DNA of 64,000 bases from Lewinellaceae bacterium (GCA_020636325.1 JACJYC010000003.1:372001-436000), one strand, 5' to 3'. Numbered from the stretch's first letter, positions 35,432-45,346 are shown. The notes: generated by a model from the sequence alone, not told the origin. Made by a program: numbers and translations.

Positions 35432-37822
35432 ATGAAAAAAATTACCCTTTGCCTGACCCTGGCCTCCCTTGCCGTTATGGGTTTCGGGCAACTGAACGTT
35501 GACCTGATCGCACATATTCCCTATAACGAAGACCTGAACGATGTTTGGGGCTGGACAGCCTCCGACGGAACCGAATACGGCCTGGTCGGTCTGCACGGCG
35601 GCGTATCCATCGTCAGCCTGGCCGACCACGACAATGTCGGCGAAGTGGCCTATATTCCCGGGCCGGGCAGCACCTGGCGCGATATCAAAACCTGGGGCAA
35701 TTACGCCTATGTGACCAATGAGGAAGACGGCGGCCTGCTGATCATCGATATGTCGAACCTTCCGGGCGCTGCGCCTTATAGCTATTGGTCCCCGGACCTT
35801 TTCGGCACCGGACCCCTGCTCACCTGCCACAACCTGTTTATCGACGAGTTCGGCTATTGCTACCTGGCGGGCAGCAACCTGAACAGCGGCGGCGTCGTCA
35901 TCCTGGATGTGGCCACTACCCCCGGCCAGCCCATTCTGGTGGGTAAAGGGCCCAACGTTTATTCCCACGATGTGTATGCCCGGAATAACGAAATGTATTC
36001 GTCCGAGATCTATGCAGGCCATCTGGGGATTTACAACGTTTCGGATAAATCCAATATAACCCTCCAGGCTACCCAGACCACCCCCTTCCAGTTTACGCAT
36101 AATGCCTGGTTGTCGGATAACGGAAATGTCGTTTTCACCACCGACGAAAGGGCCAACGCACCGGTTGCCGCCTATGACATTTCCAACCTGAATAACATCG
36201 TGGAACTGGACGAATTCCGGCCTATTGCCACCGTCGGCCAGAATGTGATTCCGCATAACGTCCATGTCTGGCAGGATTGGCTCATCATTTCCTATTATAC
36301 CGACGGCGGCATCGTGGTGGATGCCTCCAGACCGAACAACCTGATCGAGGTCGGTAATTTTGATACCTTCTTCGGCGCAGGCGCGGGCTTCAACGGGGCC
36401 TGGGGCGCATATCCTTTCTTCCCTTCCCAGACGATCCTGGTTTCGGATATCGGCGACGGGTTGTACGTCCTGGAACCGCACTACGTCCGGGCATGCTGGC
36501 TGGAAGGAACCGTGACGGATGCCGTACAAGGCGCCCCGCTGACCGGCGTAGAGGTCAAAATCCAGTCTCAGCAACCCAATGATGACGTTACAAACGCCCT
36601 GGGAAAATACGAAACGGGTCAGGCATTGGCCGGCACCTTTCAGGTCCGGTTCTTCAAGCAGGGATATCAGCCCAAAGTGGTCCCGGTCGAACTGGTCAAT
36701 GGCCAGCTCACCACCCTGGATGTGGAACTGCAGCCGCTGAATCAATACAGTCTTACCGGGATTACGGTCAGAAACAACGACGGAACGCCTGTGGAAGGCG
36801 CTACCGTGATCGTTTCCGGCGAGCAGGGGAACTTCCAGTCGGTTACCGGCGGGAACGGACAATTCAACGTTTCGGCCATTTACGAAGGGCAATACGATAT
36901 TTATGTCGGCCGTTGGGGGTACCTCCATCAGGTTATACCGGATATTCAGGTAGCGGACAATTCGGCCGTAACCGTGTCCCTGGACCCGGGATATCAGGAT
37001 GATTTTTATTTCGACCTCGGATGGCAGGCCACCCACCAGGTTCAGCAAAACCAGGGATGGACCGGTGAATGGGAACGCGGGGAACCGATCGGAACCTACC
37101 GTGCGGATGGCGCCCTGGCCAACCCGGATCTCGACATCCAGGGCGACCTGGGCGACCAGTGTTACGTGACCGACAACGGCGGCGGGTCCAATTCAGCCCA
37201 TGATGTCGACAAAGGGGTGTTCACGCTGTCCTCACCGCTGATGGATCTTACCGCTTATGACGACCCGGCGATCAGTTACTACCTATGGTTCCACAACGGC
37301 GGCGGAAACGGCTCGCCGGATGATTCCCTGGTGGTCAGGTTGTCCAACGGCACGGATACGGTAACCGTGGAATCGGTCAAGGAATCCGGCAGCGACTGGC
37401 GGCCGCAGTCCAGGATCCGGGTTTCGGATTTTATCCAGGTATCCGATCAGATGCAGATCTTTTTTGTGACCGGCGATCTGGACCCGAACGGCCATATTGT
37501 GGAAGCCGGGGTGGACGACTTTCTGGTCGGGGAGTTCAACGTGGTCGGAACGGCAGAGCCCGCAACGGCGGCAGCCCTGAAGATTTATCCCAATCCGTTC
37601 GAAGAATCCGTCCGCATTGAATTTGAACTCGGAAATAAAGCCGCATCGACGCAGGTCCGGCTGCTGAATGCCACCGGAATGGAAGTGTATAACTGGACGC
37701 TGAATGACGGCAACGGCGCGGTTCAAACCGGCACGAGCCTGCCCGCAGGCGTTTACTTCGTTCAGCTGATCGCCGACGGCAAGTTGGTGGAGACCCGAAA
37801 AATGGTAAAGGTTACGCGCTAA
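35432..37822 (+). CDS. Choice-of-anchor B T9SS-secreted protein
   Basis: 796 aa with signal peptide (MKKITLCLTLASLAVMGFGQ). A choice-of-anchor B/LVIVD-type beta propeller covers about 25-355 ('DVWGWTASDGTEYGLVGLHG', 'VSIVSLADHDNVGEVAYIPG', 'FIDEFGYCYLAG'). Two carboxypeptidase-regulatory-like beta domains follow at about 358-520 ('GTVTDAVQGAPLTGVEVKIQ', 'VRNNDGTPVEGATVIVSGEQ'), then a jelly-roll region. A type A sorting domain is at the end ('LKIYPNPFEESVRIEFEL', 'LPAGVYFVQLIADGKLVETR'). It should be exported by the type IX system; its role on the surface is unknown. Confidence 0.9.
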   Translation: MKKITLCLTLASLAVMGFGQLNVDLIAHIPYNEDLNDVWGWTASDGTEYGLVGLHGGVSIVSLADHDNVGEVAYIPGPGSTWRDIKTWGNYAYVTNEEDGGLLIIDMSNLPGAAPYSYWSPDLFGTGPLLTCHNLFIDEFGYCYLAGSNLNSGGVVILDVATTPGQPILVGKGPNVYSHDVYARNNEMYSSEIYAGHLGIYNVSDKSNITLQATQTTPFQFTHNAWLSDNGNVVFTTDERANAPVAAYDISNLNNIVELDEFRPIATVGQNVIPHNVHVWQDWLIISYYTDGGIVVDASRPNNLIEVGNFDTFFGAGAGFNGAWGAYPFFPSQTILVSDIGDGLYVLEPHYVRACWLEGTVTDAVQGAPLTGVEVKIQSQQPNDDVTNALGKYETGQALAGTFQVRFFKQGYQPKVVPVELVNGQLTTLDVELQPLNQYSLTGITVRNNDGTPVEGATVIVSGEQGNFQSVTGGNGQFNVSAIYEGQYDIYVGRWGYLHQVIPDIQVADNSAVTVSLDPGYQDDFYFDLGWQATHQVQQNQGWTGEWERGEPIGTYRADGALANPDLDIQGDLGDQCYVTDNGGGSNSAHDVDKGVFTLSSPLMDLTAYDDPAISYYLWFHNGGGNGSPDDSLVVRLSNGTDTVTVESVKESGSDWRPQSRIRVSDFIQVSDQMQIFFVTGDLDPNGHIVEAGVDDFLVGEFNVVGTAEPATAAALKIYPNPFEESVRIEFELGNKAASTQVRLLNATGMEVYNWTLNDGNGAVQTGTSLPAGVYFVQLIADGKLVETRKMVKVTR

Positions 37823-37844
37823 GGATCGCTTTTCAGCCAGGCGC

Positions 37845-40133
37845 TCACTCCAGGATCTGCAATTTCGCAAATTTCAGCATGATCCGCCTTTCGGGGGCGT
37901 CAATATCCTGGAAGTGGATGGTCGCGATCCGGTTATCCTTGCCGCCGTCGATACTGATCACCTTTCCTTCGCCGAATTTAAGGTGCAGAACCTTCATGCC
38001 GGCCTGGATGTTTTCCGAAGCGCTTGGTTTGAAATCCTTGGGATCCGCTCTGAGGACCGGGCTTGAGGCGCTTGTCCGTTTCTGGAAATTGCCCATCACC
38101 CTCGACATCGTGGAAACCGCAGCCTCCTCGCCGCCGGTCCGGATATAGGCCGTACTTTCGAGGTGCTGGCGCGGTATTTCTCCCAGGAAACGGCTGGGAT
38201 CATTGATCCGCATCTGGCCGAACCTGTACCGGTTTTTGGCGTAGCTCAGGGTCAGGAATTGTTCTGCCCGGGTGACGGCAACATAAAATAACCTGCGTTC
38301 CTCATCCATGCCTTCTGCATTTTCCATCGACAAATAGGACGGGAACAGCTTTTCTTCCAGGCCCGTGACAAAAACGGATTTGAATTCGAGCCCTTTGGCG
38401 GAGTGGATGGACATGAGGGTGATAAAATCCCGCTGGTCGGCATTCTCGTCCGCGTCCGTCAGCAGGGCGATGTTCTGCAGGTAGGTGGCCAGGCTTTTAT
38501 CGGGCAGGGTTTGGGTATCGATCACGGTGTCTTCGTCAACAAAGGATTTGATGGCGTCGAGCAATCCGTCCACGTTTTCTTTCCGGGACAGCCCTTCGAT
38601 GGAGGTATCCGCTTTCAGGTCGTCCAGCAGCCCTGACTGTTTGGCCATATGGACAGCCAATTCGTAGGCGTCCGACGTGTCGAGTTGGGCGTTGGCCTTT
38701 ACGATCATCTCCTTGAAGCCGGTCAGCGCGTTGGCGGTTCGGGCGCCTGCCTGAACTTCCAGCAGGCATTCCCACATGGTCCGGTTGGTGGCGGCGGCCA
38801 GTTCGCCGATCTTTTCCACCGTAGTCTGTCCGATCCCTCTTTTGGGGTAATTGATGACGCGGCGCAGGGCTTCCTCATCTTTCATGTTGACGACCAGGCG
38901 CAGATAGGCGATCAGGTCTTTGACTTCCTTGCGCTGGTAGAACGATTGCCCGCCGTAAACCTTGTACGCCAGGTTGAAACGCCGCAGGTATTCTTCAAAG
39001 ATCCGGGATTGGGAGTTGGTGCGGTACAACACCACGATATCCGAATTGGACAGGTGGAAGCGGTTCTTTTGCTCCACGATGGTATCTATGACCCGTTTGC
39101 CCTCTTCATTATCGGTGATGGCTTCCAGGACCTTGATCTTGTGCCCTTCCCCCTTGTCCGACCAGATCTTCTTGGGGATCTGGCGGCTATTGTTCTGGAT
39201 CAGGACATTGGCAGCCTGTACGATATGATCGGTGGAGCGGTAGTTCTGTTCCAGCTTGAACACGCGGATGTTGAACGGCTTGAAATCGGCTTCGAAATCC
39301 AGGATATTCTGAATGGTGGCGCCCCGGAAGGCGTAGATGCTCTGGGCGTCGTCGCCGACCACGCAGATATTGCGCGGACTGTTGTCGAAGTTGACCAGTT
39401 TCCGGATAATGGAATACTGGAGGTGGTTGGTATCCTGAAATTCGTCGACCAGAAAATGGGTGAAACGCGACCGGTATTTCTCGAGGATATTGTCCGGATT
39501 GGTTTGCAGCAGCTCGTACAGCCGGTAGAGCAGGTCGTCAAAATCCATGGCGCCGGCCCGTTTGCAGCGGACCACGTATTTTTCATAAATATCGTAGATC
39601 TGGGGCATTTTGGCCATCCGGTCCTGGTTGCGGAGTTCCTCGTTCTGGGCGTATAACCTGGGAGTGATGAGGTTGCTTTTGGCCGACGAGATCCGGCTTC
39701 GCACGGTATTGGGATTGTACACGTTGCGGTCCAGGTGCATTTCCTGGAGGATGGTGCCGATCAGGGATTTGGTATCGTCCGTATCGTAAATGGTGAAATT
39801 GGAAGGGTAACCGATCTTCTCCGCCTCCACCCGCAGGATCCGGGCAAAAATGGAGTGGAAGGTGCCCGCCCAGACCTTATCCGCCTGGGGCCCCACAACT
39901 TTGCCAATCCGCTCTTTCATCTCCCTGGCGGCCTTGTTGGTAAACGTCAGCGCCATAATGGCCCACGGGGCGGTACCCTGTTGGATGATATGGGCGATGC
40001 GGTAGGTCAGCACCCGGGTTTTTCCGGAGCCCGGGCCTGCAACGACCAAAACGGGACCGTCGATGGTCGTAACCGCTTGGCGCTGAACGTCATTCAAACT
40101 GTTCAGGTAATTCCCCGGAGTATTCGTTTCCAT
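37845..40133 (-). CDS. UvrD/PcrA-family superfamily 1A DNA helicase
   Basis: 762 aa. Motifs: Q-motif 'LNDVQRQAVTTIDGPVLVVA', Walker A 'AGPGSGKTRVLTYRIAHII', Ia 'ALTFTNKAAREMKERI', II 'FLVDEFQDTNHLQY', III 'VVGDDAQSIYAFRGA', IV 'LEQNYRSTDHIV', V 'LMSIHSAKGLEFKSVFVTG' and VI 'LFYVAVTRAEQFLTLSYAK'. The C-terminal Tudor-like domain ('VLHLKFGEGKVISIDGG') is typical of PcrA/UvrD and mediates RNA polymerase contact in homologs. It acts in nucleotide-excision and transcription-coupled repair or replication restart. Converges with the gene at 35432 with only 22 bases between stops. Confidence 0.93.
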   Translation of the reverse strand: METNTPGNYLNSLNDVQRQAVTTIDGPVLVVAGPGSGKTRVLTYRIAHIIQQGTAPWAIMALTFTNKAAREMKERIGKVVGPQADKVWAGTFHSIFARILRVEAEKIGYPSNFTIYDTDDTKSLIGTILQEMHLDRNVYNPNTVRSRISSAKSNLITPRLYAQNEELRNQDRMAKMPQIYDIYEKYVVRCKRAGAMDFDDLLYRLYELLQTNPDNILEKYRSRFTHFLVDEFQDTNHLQYSIIRKLVNFDNSPRNICVVGDDAQSIYAFRGATIQNILDFEADFKPFNIRVFKLEQNYRSTDHIVQAANVLIQNNSRQIPKKIWSDKGEGHKIKVLEAITDNEEGKRVIDTIVEQKNRFHLSNSDIVVLYRTNSQSRIFEEYLRRFNLAYKVYGGQSFYQRKEVKDLIAYLRLVVNMKDEEALRRVINYPKRGIGQTTVEKIGELAAATNRTMWECLLEVQAGARTANALTGFKEMIVKANAQLDTSDAYELAVHMAKQSGLLDDLKADTSIEGLSRKENVDGLLDAIKSFVDEDTVIDTQTLPDKSLATYLQNIALLTDADENADQRDFITLMSIHSAKGLEFKSVFVTGLEEKLFPSYLSMENAEGMDEERRLFYVAVTRAEQFLTLSYAKNRYRFGQMRINDPSRFLGEIPRQHLESTAYIRTGGEEAAVSTMSRVMGNFQKRTSASSPVLRADPKDFKPSASENIQAGMKVLHLKFGEGKVISIDGGKDNRIATIHFQDIDAPERRIMLKFAKLQILE

Positions 40134-40205
40134 AAGCCCAATTTTTAGAAAACCCGCAAGCGCGAATCAAGTGGCAAGTTTACAATAAATTGTTGAAAAA
40201 AGAGA

Positions 40206-40895
40206 TTAAATCTCGATCTCTTCGTCGCTGATCACCCGGCTGTCAACACAGCGGATAATCCGGGCGGGAAAATGCTGGATCACCCTGTAATCGTGGGTGG
40301 CAAAAATGACTGCAGTATTGTTTTTTTTGGATAAATCCCTCATTAACAGAAGAATATCGTCGGATGTTTCGGGGTCCAGATTGCCGGTCGGCTCGTCGGC
40401 GATCAGCAGCTGGGGTTTGTTCAGCAGAGCCCGGGCTATTACAACTCTTTGTTGTTCGCCGCCGGAAAGTTGCCAGGGCATTTTGGTCGCTTTGTCTTTC
40501 AGGTCAACCTGTTCGAGGACCTCGGTCGACCGCTGCCGGATTTTTTTATCCTCTTTCCAGCCGGTGGCTTCCAGGACGAACCGGAGGTTATCCGCCACGT
40601 TCCGGTCGGTCAGCAGGTTGAAATCCTGGAAGACGATCCCCAGGTTTCTCCTCAGCAGCGGGATGCTTTTCCTGTCCAGCGAGCGCAAATCATAACCGGC
40701 CACCGAACCCTTGCCTTCCGTCAGGGGGAGGGCGGCGTACAGGGTCTTGAGCAGGCTTGATTTTCCGCTGCCGGTCTTTCCGATCAGGTAGGTGAACTCG
40801 CCGCGGGAAATGCGCATATTGACCTCGGTCAGTACCCGGTTTTCCTTCTGGTAAATGTTGGCTTGTTGCAACCTGACGATCAAATGGTCTTCCAT
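40206..40895 (-). CDS. FtsE-like ABC transporter ATP-binding protein
   Basis: 229 aa. Walker A 'LIGKTGSGKSSLLKTLYAAL', Q-loop 'LGIVFQDFNLLTDRNVADNL', signature 'LSGGEQQRVVIARALL', Walker B 'LLIADEPTGNLDPETS' and H-loop 'FATHDYRVIQ'. The 'VFQDFxLLxDRxVxDNLxF' pattern is that of FtsE, which with FtsX regulates cell-wall hydrolysis at division. ftsX is not adjacent, so naming stays at family level. Preceded by a TAACTTTG box on the minus strand. Confidence 0.85.
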   Translation of the reverse strand: MEDHLIVRLQQANIYQKENRVLTEVNMRISRGEFTYLIGKTGSGKSSLLKTLYAALPLTEGKGSVAGYDLRSLDRKSIPLLRRNLGIVFQDFNLLTDRNVADNLRFVLEATGWKEDKKIRQRSTEVLEQVDLKDKATKMPWQLSGGEQQRVVIARALLNKPQLLIADEPTGNLDPETSDDILLLMRDLSKKNNTAVIFATHDYRVIQHFPARIIRCVDSRVISDEEIEI

Positions 40896-40917
40896 AATCG
40901 GCTTTTCGGTAATCCGG

Positions 40918-40925
40918 CAAAGTTA
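40918..40925 (-). promoter_or_regulatory. -7 promoter box for the FtsE-like gene
   Basis: Minus strand TAACTTTG, an exact TAnnTTTG match, 23 bases before the ATG at 40895. No obvious -33 partner. Confidence 0.5.
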
Positions 40926-40970
40926 TAATAATTGGCCGATTTTGAGCCCTTCCCGGCATTTTGACAAGAT

Positions 40971-41005
40971 TTTGACGTCATTGAGATTTATGCTTCGTAG
41001 ATTTG
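40971..41005 (+). promoter_or_regulatory. Promoter of the ccmE-ccmF operon (TTTG, 23-base spacer, TAGATTTG)
   Basis: TTTG at 40971-40974 and TAGATTTG at 40998-41005 match the Bacteroidota consensus; the spacing is at the long end of the normal range. The ATG of ccmE is 24 bases downstream. Confidence 0.6.
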
Positions 41006-41028
41006 TTCGAAATTAAAGCAGCACGTCC

Positions 41029-41424
41029 ATGAAGAAAATCCATATCGTGGCAATCGGAATGATCGCAGTCGCCATCTTCATCTTGTCCAGGATGGCAGGC
41101 GATATGAGCAGCTACGCCACCTTCGACCAGGCCGAAGTGTCCGGCAAGAAAGTCAAGATCGCGGGTGAACTGGTCAAGGAAAAGGAAATGGTATACAAGC
41201 CGGAGGAAGATCCCAACGAATTCCGGTTTTACCTCCGGGATACCGACGGCAAAGAGCATAGAGTCCTCCTGCTGAGGGCCAAACCGCAGGATTTTGAATT
41301 GGCCGAACAGATTGTCCTGACCGGCAGGATGAAAGGCGATGAGTTCGTTGCCACCGATTACCTCACCAAGTGCCCTTCGAAATACAAGGATGAGGAAGTT
41401 TTCCTCAAGGAGAAAAAAAGCTGA
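41029..41424 (+). CDS. ccmE: Cytochrome c maturation heme chaperone CcmE, CxxxY type
   Basis: 131 aa with one N-terminal membrane anchor (IHIVAIGMIAVAIFILS). The periplasmic OB-fold is recognisable ('VKIAGELVKEKEMVYKPEED', 'IVLTGRMKGDEFVATDYLTK'). The heme-attachment position of E. coli CcmE (HxxxY) is here C115-P-S-K-Y119, i.e. the CxxxY variant known from some non-proteobacterial and archaeal-type CcmE proteins. It should carry heme to CcmF, encoded 7 bases downstream. Its clients plausibly include the two c-type cytochromes in this window. Confidence 0.9.
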   Translation: MKKIHIVAIGMIAVAIFILSRMAGDMSSYATFDQAEVSGKKVKIAGELVKEKEMVYKPEEDPNEFRFYLRDTDGKEHRVLLLRAKPQDFELAEQIVLTGRMKGDEFVATDYLTKCPSKYKDEEVFLKEKKS

Positions 41425-41430
41425 TTCCTG

Positions 41431-44277
41431 ATGGAGTATATTGGCGAACATCTTTTACCTGGCAAACTGGGCCATCTGGCCATTTTTCTGGCTTTCAGCG
41501 CTGCGTTCCTGTCGGCGCTGGCTTATTATTTCGGCACCCGCCGGCGGGATACGCCCGAAGCCGCCAACTGGAAGAACATCGGCAGGGGCGCTTTCCTTGT
41601 ACATGGCCTGAGCGTGTTTTCCATCATCGGGATCATTTTTTTCCTGATGATCAACCGTTACTATGAGTACCAGTACGTCCAGGCGCATACCTCCGACGAC
41701 CTGGCTTTCCGGTATATTTTCTCCGCTTTCTGGGAAGGCCAGGAGGGCAGTTTTCTGTTGTGGATGTTCTGGCATGTGGTCCTGGGGGTCGTCCTGATGC
41801 GGACGGCCGGAAAATGGGAATCGCCGGTCATGTCCACGCTGTCCCTGGTGCAGGTATTCCTCATGTCCATGATCCTGGGGGTTTATATCGGCTGGGGCGA
41901 TGACCCCGCCCGCATCGGCAGCAATCCGCTGATGCTGCTCCGCAACCTGGTTGAAGCGCCGATCTTCAACAGTGCGGATTACCTCAACCTGGTGCAGGGA
42001 AACGGATTGAACCCTCTGTTGCAGAACTATTGGATGACCATCCACCCGCCGACCCTTTTCCTGGGGTTTGCGTCCACTGTCGTACCGTTCTGCTTTGCCG
42101 TAGCCGGATTGTGGCTGCGCGACCACCGGGACTGGATGAAGCCGGCCCTGAAGTGGGCCCTGTTCAGCGGCGCCATCCTGGGGCTCGGCATCCTGATGGG
42201 CGGCGCCTGGGCTTATGAAGCGCTGACCTTCGGCGGCTACTGGGCCTGGGACCCGGTTGAGAATATGTCTCTCGTGCCGTGGCTGATGATGGTGGCCGGC
42301 ATACACGCCAACCTGGTCGGACGCAATTCAGGATACTCCATCAAAAGCGCCTATATCTTTTATATCCTGTCCTTTTTGCTGGTCCTGTATTCAACCTTCC
42401 TGACCCGCAGCGGCATTCTGGGCGAGACCAGCGTCCACGCCTTTACAGAAATGGGCCTGGAATGGCAACTGATCATTTTCATGGCCGCATTCCTGGGGAT
42501 CTCGATCTACCTGCTGATCTCCCGGAACAAGGGCATCCCCGTGCCCGAAAAAGAAGAAGCGACGGCCTCCCGGGAGTTCTGGATGTTTATCGGCGCATTG
42601 GTGCTGCTGTTCTCATCCGTCCTGATCTCCGGTTCAACCTCCTTGCCCGTCTTCAACAAGATTGTTACTTTTTTCAATCCGGATTTCAAACCCATGGTCA
42701 TTACCGACCAGGTGCCGCATTACAACAAATACCAGCTGTGGATCGGCGTATTGATCGGTTTGCTGTCGGGTGCGGCGCAGTTTATGCGCTACCGCGAACC
42801 CAACTGGCCGAAGTACAACAGGAAGTTCCTGCTCCATGCCGGGCTCTCGCTGGGCCTGTCGGTTGCCCTGACGGCGCTTTCCCTGCTGTGGATTCAGGCA
42901 AAGGCCTGGCAATATTGGTTATTGCTGCTGGCGGGTTGGTTTGCCATCATCAGCAACCTGGATTTCCTCATCACCTTTATCCGCGGAAAGATCAAACTGG
43001 CAGCATCGGCCTTTTCTCACCTGGGATTCGGCGTCATGCTGATCGGGATATTGGCTTCCGGGCTGAACAAGCAGTATATCTCGTCCAACCCTTTCCTGAT
43101 GGACGGCATCATCGAAGGCGCTGAAGAGGACGCCGCCAAAAAGAATATCATGCTGTTCAAGGGCGTACCCATGCCGATGAGCGGCTATCAGGTGACCTAT
43201 GTCGGCGACACCATCGAAGGCTTTACCCGCACCTATACCGTCAACCTGAAAAAACAGGACGCCGACGGGAAGGTGTCGGAGGAATTCAACCTTCATCCCA
43301 ACATCCTTTATGATAAGGGATTTACCAAGATTGCCGCCTATAATCCGTATACCAAGCGGTATGTCAACAAGGACATCTTTACCCATATCACCGGTTTGCC
43401 GGAAGTGGAAATGGACGCCGAGGCGAGGAAGAACCGCGAAAAAAACCTGAACTACAAGCCGGTCGACCTGTACCCCGGCGCCGGGTTCGAAATGCTGGAT
43501 ACGGTGAACCTCCGCGACAGGGATACCTTCGACCTCCGCCGGGTCACCTTAACCCTTGAAGGCGTCAATTTTCACCCCGTACATCCCGAATACGATCCAA
43601 AACCCGGAGACATCGGCCTCGGCGCCCGCATCCGGGTGACTCCCGCTGCAGGGGATACCTCATATGTGGTCGCCCCGGCATTGGTCCTGCGCGGGCAACT
43701 GGCCTATACCTATCCGGCCCAGATCAACGAGCTGAGCATGCGGATCAAACTGGACGAAAGCGCCATTGACCGCTATATCGGGATTGAGGGCAACCTCGAT
43801 TTCAAGGAATTCCGGCTCAAACAGGGAGAATCGGCCGAGTTCAACGGCATGCCGTTCCGGTTTGCCGGCGTAGACCGGAAACCCCAAAACCCGGGCTATG
43901 TGAAAGAGGAAAACGATATCGCCGTCGGCGGACTGCTGGAAGTCACGGGCCCGGAAGGTAAACGCTACCTCGCCCAACCGGTCTATTATATCCGGGGCGC
44001 CCAACCGATGAATATCCGGGATTATATTCCGGAACTGGGCTTGTACGCCCGATTCGTATCCATCGACCCGGCAACCGAAACCATGACCTTTATGCTGGCG
44101 CAACGCGAGGCCGGCCCGGAAGCCTTGCCGGTCGACGTAGCTACCAATAGTTTCAGGTCCGATTTCATCGTCTTTCAGGCCATCATCTTTCCGGGGATCA
44201 ACCTGTTCTGGATCGGCTCCCTGCTGATGCTGAGCGGCCTGGGGCTCGGGCTGGTGAACCGGCTCAAAAACCGGTAG
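41431..44277 (+). CDS. ccmF: Heme lyase subunit CcmF / CcsA-type cytochrome c assembly protein
   Basis: 948 aa, about 15 membrane helices. The tryptophan-rich WWD heme-handling motif is at about residues 263-285 ('GGAWAYEALTFGGYWAWDPV' then 'ENMSLVPWL'), with flanking conserved His in 'NYWMTIHPPTLFLGFAST' and 'ETSVHAFTEMG'. A large periplasmic domain spans about 540-915, and a final helix ends the protein. Longer than proteobacterial CcmF (about 650 aa), as is common in Bacteroidota. Cotranscribed with ccmE; ccmH/ccmG are not seen here. Confidence 0.92.
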   Translation: MEYIGEHLLPGKLGHLAIFLAFSAAFLSALAYYFGTRRRDTPEAANWKNIGRGAFLVHGLSVFSIIGIIFFLMINRYYEYQYVQAHTSDDLAFRYIFSAFWEGQEGSFLLWMFWHVVLGVVLMRTAGKWESPVMSTLSLVQVFLMSMILGVYIGWGDDPARIGSNPLMLLRNLVEAPIFNSADYLNLVQGNGLNPLLQNYWMTIHPPTLFLGFASTVVPFCFAVAGLWLRDHRDWMKPALKWALFSGAILGLGILMGGAWAYEALTFGGYWAWDPVENMSLVPWLMMVAGIHANLVGRNSGYSIKSAYIFYILSFLLVLYSTFLTRSGILGETSVHAFTEMGLEWQLIIFMAAFLGISIYLLISRNKGIPVPEKEEATASREFWMFIGALVLLFSSVLISGSTSLPVFNKIVTFFNPDFKPMVITDQVPHYNKYQLWIGVLIGLLSGAAQFMRYREPNWPKYNRKFLLHAGLSLGLSVALTALSLLWIQAKAWQYWLLLLAGWFAIISNLDFLITFIRGKIKLAASAFSHLGFGVMLIGILASGLNKQYISSNPFLMDGIIEGAEEDAAKKNIMLFKGVPMPMSGYQVTYVGDTIEGFTRTYTVNLKKQDADGKVSEEFNLHPNILYDKGFTKIAAYNPYTKRYVNKDIFTHITGLPEVEMDAEARKNREKNLNYKPVDLYPGAGFEMLDTVNLRDRDTFDLRRVTLTLEGVNFHPVHPEYDPKPGDIGLGARIRVTPAAGDTSYVVAPALVLRGQLAYTYPAQINELSMRIKLDESAIDRYIGIEGNLDFKEFRLKQGESAEFNGMPFRFAGVDRKPQNPGYVKEENDIAVGGLLEVTGPEGKRYLAQPVYYIRGAQPMNIRDYIPELGLYARFVSIDPATETMTFMLAQREAGPEALPVDVATNSFRSDFIVFQAIIFPGINLFWIGSLLMLSGLGLGLVNRLKNR

Positions 44278-44281
44278 GGTA

Positions 44282-45085
44282 TTGGATCGCGTTGAGGCAT
44301 ATGAACCCATCATTCTGGTGGGGGCCGGCAACCTGGCTACCCGGTTGGGGCTGAGATTGGCGGAGAAAAATATCCAGGTACTTCAGGTGTACAACCGGAC
44401 GCCGGAGCGGGCATCTGCCCTGGCGTCCAGGATCGGGGCACAACCCGTGGCCGATATCCGGGGGATCGATCCGGCCGGCCGCCTGTTCATACTGGCCGTG
44501 GCCGACCAGGCGGTGCCGGAACTGGCCGCCGCCCTTACGCCGCTGAATGCTCCTGAGCGGCTTTTTGTCCACACCTCCGGCAGCCTGCCGTCCACAATCC
44601 TTGCGCCGGCATTTTCCCGTTACGGAGTGTTTTATCCCCTCCAGACCTTTACGAAAAACCGAACGCCGGATTTTGATGAGATCCCGGTTTGCGTGCATGC
44701 CGCTGCTGAGGCGGATCTGCGCGTTTTGGAGGCCCTCGGGCAGCGGGTGAGCAGGAAAATCTACCGGATTAACGATGAAGAACGGGCCGCGGCACATATC
44801 GCCGCAGTGTTTGCCAATAATTTCACCAATCACCTGTATGGGATCGCCGAACGGCTTCTTGCGGAAAACGGATTGCCTTTTGATCTGATCCGCCCCCTGA
44901 TCCTGGAAACGGCTTTAAAGGTCCAGTCGGAATCGCCGGCGCCGATGCAGACCGGTCCGGCGCGGCGAAATGACCGGGAGACCATCCGCCGGCACCTGGA
45001 AGCGCTAGGTCGTCACCCGGAATGGGCATCCCTTTACCGGCTAATCACAGAAAGCATTCAACATGAGGATAATAGGCTACATTGA
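44282..45085 (+). CDS. Rossmann-like/DUF2520 family oxidoreductase-like protein
   Basis: 267 aa from a TTG at 44282, five bases after the ccmF stop; no in-frame ATG precedes the Rossmann motif. N-terminal NAD(P)-binding fold 'IILVGAGNLATRLGLRLAEK' with 'VYNRTPERASALA'; C-terminal DUF2520 helical domain ('AAHIAAVFANNFTNHLYGIA', 'RPLILETALKVQSESPAPMQ', 'TGPARRNDRETIRRHLEAL'). The fold resembles pyrroline-5-carboxylate and ketopantoate reductases; the true substrate is unknown. Likely part of the ccmEF transcript. Confidence 0.85.
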   Translation: MDRVEAYEPIILVGAGNLATRLGLRLAEKNIQVLQVYNRTPERASALASRIGAQPVADIRGIDPAGRLFILAVADQAVPELAAALTPLNAPERLFVHTSGSLPSTILAPAFSRYGVFYPLQTFTKNRTPDFDEIPVCVHAAAEADLRVLEALGQRVSRKIYRINDEERAAAHIAAVFANNFTNHLYGIAERLLAENGLPFDLIRPLILETALKVQSESPAPMQTGPARRNDRETIRRHLEALGRHPEWASLYRLITESIQHEDNRLH

Positions 45086-45341
45086 ACACCCCGGCATGAA
45101 GATCACCGTCTTCAAAACCGATACCCGCATTTCCGTGAAATTTGAAACGGGATTCTACGAACAGACCTATAAATTCCCGATTGATGTCCACCTCCAAAAC
45201 CTGGACGATGTAAAAAAACTCGTTGATCAGGCGTTTATCTCGGCCGTGCGCCAGGAAATGGAGCGCATGCACCGGATATCCGTCCAGGCTGCTGCCCGGC
45301 GGCCGCCTGAAAAAGAGCATGATTTCGAAGAGATCATCTGA
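45063..45341 (+). CDS. Small conserved-looking protein of unknown function (92 aa)
   Basis: ATG at 45063, overlapping the end of the DUF2520 gene by 23 bases in another frame. One small alpha/beta domain ('RIIGYIEHPGMKITVFKTDT', 'FPIDVHLQNLDDVKKLVDQA') and a charged tail. No signal peptide. I do not recognise the family. Codon use and overlap support a real gene. It ends 5 bases before the convergent giant gene. Confidence 0.7.
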   Translation: MRIIGYIEHPGMKITVFKTDTRISVKFETGFYEQTYKFPIDVHLQNLDDVKKLVDQAFISAVRQEMERMHRISVQAAARRPPEKEHDFEEII

Positions 45342-45346
45342 CCCCG

